DNA of 64,000 bases from Panicum virgatum. Lineage: Eukaryota; Streptophyta; Magnoliopsida; Poales; Poaceae. The stretch spans positions 25,262,001 through 25,326,000 of the forward strand of contig NC_053145.1 of the NCBI RefSeq assembly GCF_016808335.1, in the 5' to 3' direction. The notes beneath the pieces were generated by a model. It was not told the DNA's origin. It did not search any database and worked only from the letters and a program-made list of their open reading frames with translations. Below, piece by piece: positions 57,419 to 64,000 of this stretch (position 1 is its first letter; every line of letters starts with the position of its first letter). A program made the translations under genes and the position numbers.

Positions 57419-59926
57419 CCTAAACCAAGTTTCTAGAAAAACCAATTTTAAACGAGATGTGAGCCACTCAAGCGGGCCACTCCCAGAATTAAGTTGCATA
57501 TACCATTAATCAAATTAGTTAAAAACGACCAAGTGTGTTATAGCGCAGCAACCTAGCATAGCTAACCAAAATGCAACCCAAGGTGATGGGTGTTGTTCAT
57601 GTTATACTTGCCTTCCTCAAACTGCTCCTACTGCTCAAAGTGCTCAAAAGGTGGTGGCTGCTCCGGGTACTGGAACTGGGGCTCCTCCGGTAGCTCAACG
57701 TCTACTCACGAACACATGGCCAAAAACAAGGCAACAACATAAACATACATGCAAACAAAGGCTAACACTAAGAAACAGTACAACAATACATAAAAACAGC
57801 AAGCAAAACCAAGCTAGAACTATTCTACGCATTATAACGATCGCGTGGACATAAAGAACGCCTAAAACAGAGCTAGAACGCGAAAACTAGGCTAAAAACA
57901 AGATCCGGGGGCTAAATTATGAGAAAACTGAAAGTTCTAGGGGTTCTGTGCAAAAACCGAGGGCCTAAACATAATTAAAGGATAGATCTAGGGGCTAACA
58001 TGCAAAACCGACGGTTCTGGACTGCGGGTTCTATTTGTAAAAAACTCAGGGGCTAAAACACAAAAAACTGGGCTAAACTGTAATTACTTTTACACTAACT
58101 AGGACCGTGGGTTAAATGCAGAAAAACGGAGGGGCTCTTTAGAAAGAATACCAACGAAATGGTATGCTGGTTCTAATCTGGGCCGTTTACCACAGATCTG
58201 ATGGCCTAGATCAGATCCGAGCGTTGGCGGCGGTGCTGGGTCGCCGGAGACAACTTCCCGCGGCGGCGCGGCACTGGGAACTCGCCGGACTTCGGCGTTT
58301 CGGTGTTACCAGGCCCAAATCGACCGGGCTTTGGGTCTAGGATGGACTACGCGCCATGCGTAATCCACCTATGACCTGAGTGGGGCACGGGGAGGCTCGG
58401 GGCGGCGTGCGTATCGTCGACGGCAGCTCTGCGCGGCAAGAGCTTGCCGGCGCGCACAAGCTAGACTGCTCTGGGGCTCGGAACTGGGGGCTGTGGCTTT
58501 TGCGTGTGTGCGCCGAGCTAATGCAAGCCAAGGCAAGGCTCGTGTGGGGCTAGACTGTGCTGCAGCAAAGTACGCCATGGCGGGCTCGCTGCGAGGGTTG
58601 CCGGTGACCGGTGGCCTAGCATCTAGAGCACGCCAAGGTCCATGCTAACTAGCGAAAAAGGAGTAGGAGGTCTGGGCGGTGATCACCGGGTTTGGAACTT
58701 GACGGGGGAAACGGCACAGAGGCATCGACGGCGAGATCTGGCGGCGGCACTCGAAGCTGCTCGTGGGCGAGGTTGTTGCAGGACGGCTCCGAGTTTCTGA
58801 TCCCCACGAGCGGGTTCTGCGTCGCGCTACGAAGCCAGGGAGGTGGTTAGCGCGGCTGGGGAAACACCGGCGGCGAGGAAATTCCACGGCGGAGCGGCTC
58901 ACCTGAGTTGAGCTCCGGGCGAAATTCCCGGCGAGGCGCGGCTGAGCTTGGGGTCAACGGGTTTGGGGATGCTCCGAGCATCGAGGCAGAGCCGATGCGG
59001 GGGTCTACTGGGCTCAGGGCTAGGCAGTTCGGTAGGTGCACGGCGGTGCCGAGTTCTGCTCCGGCGCAAGAAGGCGGGTGATGGCGTTAGGGTGCTGTGG
59101 CTGCGATGGCATGGCGAGATGGGTGCGTAGGGGCCGCGGGGTGTCAAATAAAGGAGGAGGCCGGGGATTTCGGCTCGGGTATTACGGAAGGTGATCACGG
59201 TGGCGAATCCCGGCCAGACTCGGCGCGGGGTGAAAGGAAGGAAGGGGACGGAGCTGACGGGGTGGGCCAGCGCTGTCAGTGGCGGAGTGGGCGAGCGTGT
59301 GCTGCGGAGGGGCGCGGGGTCGGCTGTCAGGTGGGGCCACATGGGAGGGAGGAGGGAGCGCGTGGCGGGCTGAGCAGAACTGAGCGAGCGGGCCGTGCAG
59401 GGGGGACTGGCGCTAGCTGGGCAGAGGCGGGGTTTGCTGGGCCGAGCGCAGAGGGGTGAGGGAAAGCTGGGCCTTTGCGCGGGTGGAAGCAGGCCCGAGA
59501 GAGGAGAGAGTGGGCTGCAGGGAGAAGAGAGAAAGGGGAAGTGGGTTGGGCCGGACTGGGTCGGGGCGAGCGCGGAAAAGGAAGGGGTGTGGGTTGGGCC
59601 AGCGGGACTGGCTGCTGGGCCGAGAGAGAGGGATTCGGCCCGGTTTGGCTTTTCCTATTTTCCTTTGTCCTTTTCTTTTCCTATTTCAAACCAAACTAAA
59701 CCTATTTGAATTCAAACTTGAATTTGAATTCAACCCTAGCACTCAAACAAATAAAACAATGCACCAGCATGAATGCACACACATTTTAGGCCTAAAATAA
59801 ATTTTAATTACTTTCTGAAGCAAAAATAAATTATAGATGCAAGGCTAAGCAAATTAAATCCTAAAAAAATAAATAAAGCCAATTAAATTTATTATTAATT
59901 GCTGAAATTTAAATTAGGGTGTTACA

Positions 59927-60263
59927 AATCCTACCCCCTTACAGGAATCTCGTCCCGAGATTCTAAGGGCTGGCTAGCAAAGGGATCAGGATAGGTCTTC
60001 CGCAGCTCATCTTCTCGGTGTGGTCACTCCATTGCATTCTGCTAGTCTTGATCTTCTGGTTCCATGTAACTCTCTCTGATGTCTCCAGTATCTTCACCGG
60101 ATGCTCGGTATAGGTCAGATCTTCTTGCACATCCAATCCTTTCAACAGTGCTTGTTCTTTTGGCACTCTCGAGCACTTCTTCAACTCAGATCTGCATACC
60201 CCTTCTACCTCGTCTGAGAACTCCTCAAATTCTCCCGTACTATCTGTAGGCCGGGGTGTCACA
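59927..60263 (-). pseudogene. pol: Chromodomain fragment and fossil polypurine tract in M 3' LTR
   Basis: On the minus strand TGTGACACCCCGGCC opens the LTR. A frame (60262-59963) then passes through an unknown acidic piece (EFEEFSDEVEG) into chromodomain sequence (HPVKILETSERVT). Near the end it has lost the frame but keeps the nucleotide match to the pol terminus. The old polypurine tract at about 59927-59942 abuts the embedded LTR. Confidence 0.78.
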
Positions 60264-60852
60264 TCCCTACCCCCTTACAGGAATCGATGTCCTCGTCGGT
60301 GAATCCCTGGATATCACATCCTCTTCGCACTATCCTTGTTCTCAACAAGCAAGACAGGAGAAACCTAAGGCATGATAAGGTAGAGAGGATAGAGTGGATG
60401 GTTTTACCCCCAATGATCTAACTCATTTTATTAATTAATTAACTTTAACTTAAGACTGATTTTCACTTGAACAAGTTCAACAGCTAAACTATGCAATCAA
60501 CCAAAAATCCAAATCAAACATTTGCACAATAACAGACATACAAATTTTATACTTTAGCCGAGTTTAACACACCACTCGACTAACACAACGCGTCGCAGAA
60601 CGTTCTATCGCACTATTATAAAGGGGTCATTTAGCTTACACCTATGATGGTCAGATGATTTACTCTAGGCCAAAAACTTCGGAAACTATTCTATAGAGAA
60701 AAATCAAGGCAAGACGAGTAAAAATCTTAGAGTTCAAGGAGTATAATAGCAAAATAGTTTCAGCAGACAAGGCTTAGAGAGAAGAAGACCTAAAACTCAA
60801 CCAGTTCTATCTAGGCTTTCGTCCTACGGTCGATATAGCTCTGATACCACTC
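60264..60852 (-). mobile_element. Interior of M (589 bp), non-coding
   Basis: Polypurine tract TAAGGGGGTAGGGA at 60264-60277, then a short block shared with N, a Tekay-type leader, and the primer site at 60838-60849. No coding capacity for gag or pol. Confidence 0.8.
60838..60849 (-). other. Primer binding site, tRNA-iMet (M)
   Basis: TGGTATCAGAGC on the minus strand, 3 bp after the 5' LTR end. Confidence 0.9.
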
Positions 60853-61103
60853 TGTAACACCCGGTTTATAAAAGGACATAAACCGAGCAATCATATATGT
60901 GCCAGGATCAAGTCACATGTATATACAACAGAATGAACAGTATATCACAGCACATATCACATAAAAAGTCATAAATAAGCGAGTACGAATGTTATTTATT
61001 ACATTAATGACTAAATGTCTGATATAGCGAAAGCGTAAAATACATATACGAAGAAACTCTCGGAAGCAGGGCGCCACAGGGACGTCAATTGGGAGACGAA
61101 CGC

Positions 61104-61159
61104 CTAGAAGTCCTCGTACTCCTGGTAGCTCGGGGTGAACTCCCTCGCGTCGGCAGGAA
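61104..61159 (-). other. LTR mini-ORF, last exon (M 5' LTR tail)
   Basis: 56 bp, open, ending YQEYEDF then TAG, after the acceptor CTGCTGCTCAG. Confidence 0.48.
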
Positions 61160-62484
61160 CTGAGCAGCAGTAGAGTATCCCCAAAAAGGACAAGAGGAAA
61201 AAGAGTAGAGAAGGCAAGTGTGAGTACACAACTTGTACTCAACAAATATAACACAAACTACGAGGCTCTAAGGTTGGCTGACTCAACTGCATTAGCTTTT
61301 AATCTTGGCAAAATTTTATTAAAGCTATCTACTACAAGTTGATGAGTTACCATACCCCAGTTACATAGTAATTAATCAGAATTAATTATGATACTACTGA
61401 GAACCAAACCGAACCACCCGGGGAACCCCCCCTAATCAAAGGAAGATAACCCCACTAATCAAAAGGAGGATCTGGGCCCCTTATAAACGTGAGCATGGCT
61501 AGTATACCAGTTTTACACTCTGCAGAGGTTGCACATCTTTACCCACAAGTTGTGAGTTACACTAGTTGTTTATCACACTTCCTTAGGTAAGATGACTATC
61601 AAACACACTACGAGACCATTACAAAGGACCACGTTGGTAAGGTGTAACCGCTAAGGATTCAGGCTCCGCAATGATGGGGCCCACCTCGAGGGGGTACAAT
61701 ATAATACAGACCAAGCCTCGCAGCGTAGGGACCATTGAAGCTCACCCTTCCTCTTGTCCCGTCGGTAAGTTACTCCCGAACCAAAATGACCTAATTAGTA
61801 AGCCAAGACCGTCCCATTCCAGTCTTGTGGTAGCGCTGTTGTCCCAAGTTGTCGCTCTATGAACCGGTCCTTCTGGAGAGTGGCCGACCCAGCACTAAGC
61901 ACCGTGCTGGCCCCCTAAACCATGTTTCTAGAAAAACCAATTTTAACGAGACGTGAGCCACTCAAGCACAGAACACAGAGGGCCACTCTCAGAATTAAGT
62001 TGCATATACCATTAATTTAATTAATTAAAAAGGACCAAGTGTGTTATAGCGCGGCACCTAGCACAACTAACCAAAATGCAACCCAAGGGATATATATATA
62101 AAGGATATGAAGTGGCTAGGAAAGTCCTTATAGGCATACAGTATTAAAATGCAGTATGAAAATGTATTTAAAAGTGATAGGTGGTGTTCATGTTATACTT
62201 GCCTTCCTCAAAGTGCTCCTGCTGCTCAAAGTGTGTAACACCCGGTTTATAAAAGGACATAAACCGAGCAATCATATACGTGCCAAGATCAAGTCACACA
62301 TATATACAACAGAATGAACAGAATATCACAGCACATATCACGTAAAAAGTCATAAATAAGCGAGTACGAATGTTATTTATTACATTAATGACTAAATGTC
62401 TGATACAGCGGAAGCGTAAAATACATATACGAAGAAACTCTCAGAAGCAGGGCGCCACAGGGACGTCGACTGGGAGACGAATGC

Positions 62485-62540
62485 CTAGAAGTCCTCGTAC
62501 TCCTGGTAGCTCTGGGTGAACTCCCTCGCGTCGGCAGGAA
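62485..62540 (-). other. LTR mini-ORF, last exon (M 5' LTR, embedded LTR)
   Basis: 56 bp, open, ending YQEYEDF then TAG, after the acceptor CTACTGCTCAG. Confidence 0.5.
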
Positions 62541-63545
62541 CTGAGCAGTAGTAGAGTATCCCCAAAAAGGACAAGAGGAAAAAGAGTAGAGAAGGCAAGT
62601 GTGAGTACACAACTTGTACTCAACAAATATAACACAAACTATGAGGCTCTAAGATTGGCTGACTCAACTACATTAGCTTTTAATCTTGGCAAAATTTTAT
62701 TAAAGCTATCTACTACAAGTTGATGAGTTACCATACCCCAGTTACATAGTAATTAATCAGAATTAATTATGATACTACTAAGAACCAAACCAAACCAAAC
62801 CACCCAGGTAACCCCACTAATCAAAAGGAGGATTCGGGCCGCTCATGACCGTGAGTACGGCTAGTATACCAGTTTTACACTCTGCAGAGGTTGCACATCT
62901 TTACCCACAAGCAGTGAGCTATGCTAGTTGTTCATCACACTTCCGTAGGTGAGTTGGCTAGCAAGCACACTACGAGGCCTTTACAAAGAATCTCGTTGGT
63001 AAGGAGTAACCGCGAGGGTTGATCGGCGACTATGGCGCAGGTCTAGTGGGCGTCAAGACACGGAGCACAGACGAGGACACTCAGTACGAAGGCCATAGAA
63101 GCTTACCTCCCCTGCCCCACAGGTAAGTTACTCCAAACCAAAAAGACCTAATTATTACGCCAAGACCGTCCCATTGCATTCTTGTGGTTGCGCAGTTGTC
63201 CCAGGTTGTCGCTCTAATCACGTACGGTCCTTATGGAGAGTAGCTAGCACAAAACCCAGTGCGAGCCCCCTAAACCAAGTTTCTAGAAAAACCAATTTTA
63301 AACGAGACGTGAGCCACTCAAGCGGGCCACTCCCAGAATTAAGTTGCATATACCATTAATCAAATTAATTAAAAAGGACCAAGTGTGTTATAGCGCAGCA
63401 ACCTTGCACAGCTAACCAAAATGCAACCCAAGGGATATATATAAAGGATATAAAGTGGCTAGGAAAGTCCTTATAGGCATACAATATTAAAATGCAGTAT
63501 GATATTGTATTTAAAGGTGATGGGTGTTGTTCATGTTATACTTGC

Positions 63546-63635
63546 CTTCCTCAAACTGCTCCTGCTGCTCAAAGTGCTCAGAAGGTGGCGGCTGCTCCGG
63601 GTACTGGTACCGGGGCTCCTCCGGTAGCTCAACGT
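63546..63635 (-). other. LTR mini-ORF, symmetric 90-bp exon (M 5' LTR)
   Basis: 90 bp, 30 codons with no stop, GC-donor AAG|GCAAGT, same acidic Gln-rich pattern (PEEPRYQYPEQ). Splicing to 62540 (intron 62541-63545) keeps phase 1. Many nucleotide differences from P leave the peptide pattern intact. Confidence 0.52.
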
Positions 63636-64000
63636 CTACTCATGAACACATGGCCAAAAACAAGGCAACAACATAAACATACATACAAACAAAGGCTAAC
63701 ACTAAGAAATAGTACAACAATACATAAAAACAGCAAGAAAAACCAAGCTAGAACTATTCTACACATTACAACGATCGCGTGGACATAAAGAACGCCTAAA
63801 ACGGAGCTAGAACGCGAATACTAGGCTAAAAACAAGATCCAGGGGCTAAACTGTGAGAAAACTGAAAGTTCTAGGGGTTCTGTGCAAAAACCGAGGGCCT
63901 AAACATAATTAAAGGATAGATCCAGGGGCTAACGTGCAAAACCGATGGCTCTGGACTGCGGGTTCTATTTCTAAAAAACTCAGGTGCTAAAACGCTGAAA

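Larger units (their letters stand above)
46981..59926 (-). repeat. Tekay-type LTR embedded in M 3' LTR (split by N)
   Basis: Complete termini: TGTAACACCC start at 59926, TGTTACA end at 46981. Split by N at 48016-57413. Holds a last exon (47232-47287), a 90-bp-type exon near 57620-57715 with one TAG, and a GC-rich block 58180-59640. Confidence 0.82.
45602..60263 (-). repeat. Composite 3' LTR of M (about 5.26 kb without N)
   Basis: Read on the minus strand: start TGTGACACCCCGG at 60263, then about 320 bp of former pol (chromodomain), an old polypurine tract, a full Tekay LTR (59926 down to 46981), and an extra 1.38-kb LTR tail (46980-45602). The junction GTTACA|CACTTTGAGCAGC at 46980/46981 is repeated exactly in the 5' LTR at 62233/62234, so the composite was copied as one unit. 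Confidence 0.8.
38529..64000 (-). mobile_element. Tekay copy D (interrupted by M, extends past window)
   Basis: 3' LTR 38529-42121, polypurine tract, then chromodomain, integrase, RNase H, RT, protease and the end of gag in minus orientation up to 45601. Element M interrupts it inside the gag zinc knuckle. The remaining gag, primer site and 5' LTR should lie right of the window. Confidence 0.88.
45602..64000 (-). mobile_element. Element M: non-autonomous, composite LTRs (extends past window)
   Basis: 3' LTR 45602-60263 (with N inside), interior 60264-60852, 5' LTR from 60853 on. Left flank GCCCC (45597-45601). The interior has only a primer site, leader and polypurine tract. The right end is outside the window, so the target duplication cannot be checked. 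Confidence 0.8.
60853..64000 (-). repeat. Composite 5' LTR of M (partial)
   Basis: Extra tail 60853-62233, then the embedded Tekay LTR from 62234 to the window end. Collinear with 45602-48015 plus 57419 onward. It contains the uninterrupted N target site. The region 60853 to about 61405 resembles the embedded LTR rather than the opposite tail. Confidence 0.83.

Overview
The window looks like nuclear heterochromatin from a grass, probably panicoid (inferred from element types and codon/GC style; the species cannot be named from this sequence). No host gene, rRNA, tRNA gene or CRISPR array is visible. Practically every base belongs to Ty3/gypsy LTR retrotransposons nested in one another: Tekay/Del-type chromoviruses (LTRs about 3.5 kb, tRNA-iMet primer site, C-terminal chromodomain), Athila-like elements (tRNA-Asp primer site, DLGA protease), and non-autonomous derivatives.

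Layout. (1) 1-16408: a minus-strand non-autonomous element, here called L2, with 3.85-kb LTRs and only about 1.4 kb of non-coding interior. It is split by a complete minus-strand Tekay element (Tekay-1, 1426-13507, perfect 5-bp target duplication CCTTC). (2) 16409-21389: a minus-strand Athila-like element with decayed gag and protease, pol deleted, and an ORF1-like fragment. (3) 21400-25472: two head-to-head LTRs forming a long inverted repeat, then the 3' interior of another Athila-like element. (4) 25473-33364: a plus-strand Tekay copy (P) with LTR, primer site, gag and pol, cut off inside integrase. (5) 33365-38528: minus-strand LTR pieces (R, Q) carrying a solo L2 LTR (34315-38162, target duplication TGAGC/TGAAC). 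(6) 38529-64000: a minus-strand Tekay copy (D) invaded in its gag zinc knuckle by element M (45602 to beyond the window). One LTR of M is invaded by element N (48016-57413, target duplication AGCCC).

Three things stand out. First, M and N have composite LTRs of more than 5 kb. Each starts TGTGACACCCCGG, holds former internal sequence (in N an unknown zinc-knuckle ORF plus protease; in M a chromodomain piece), then an old polypurine tract, then a whole Tekay LTR. Only about 600 bp of interior remains between primer site and polypurine tract, so coding sequence has moved inside a duplicated LTR. Second, LTRs of two different families carry a conserved spliced mini-ORF: a symmetric phase-1 exon, a GC-AG intron and a short last exon with a fixed stop. 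In the Tekay LTR this sits between a TATA box and AATAAA. Third, Tekay gag holds a roughly 110-bp GT-AG intron that must be removed for the reading frame to continue.

All gag-pol copies are broken. Most in-frame stops are TAG where a sister copy has CAG, as expected from deamination of methylated CHG cytosines. Coordinates of LTR ends, primer sites and target duplications were read directly from the sequence; family names rest on recognised motifs, not on database searches.
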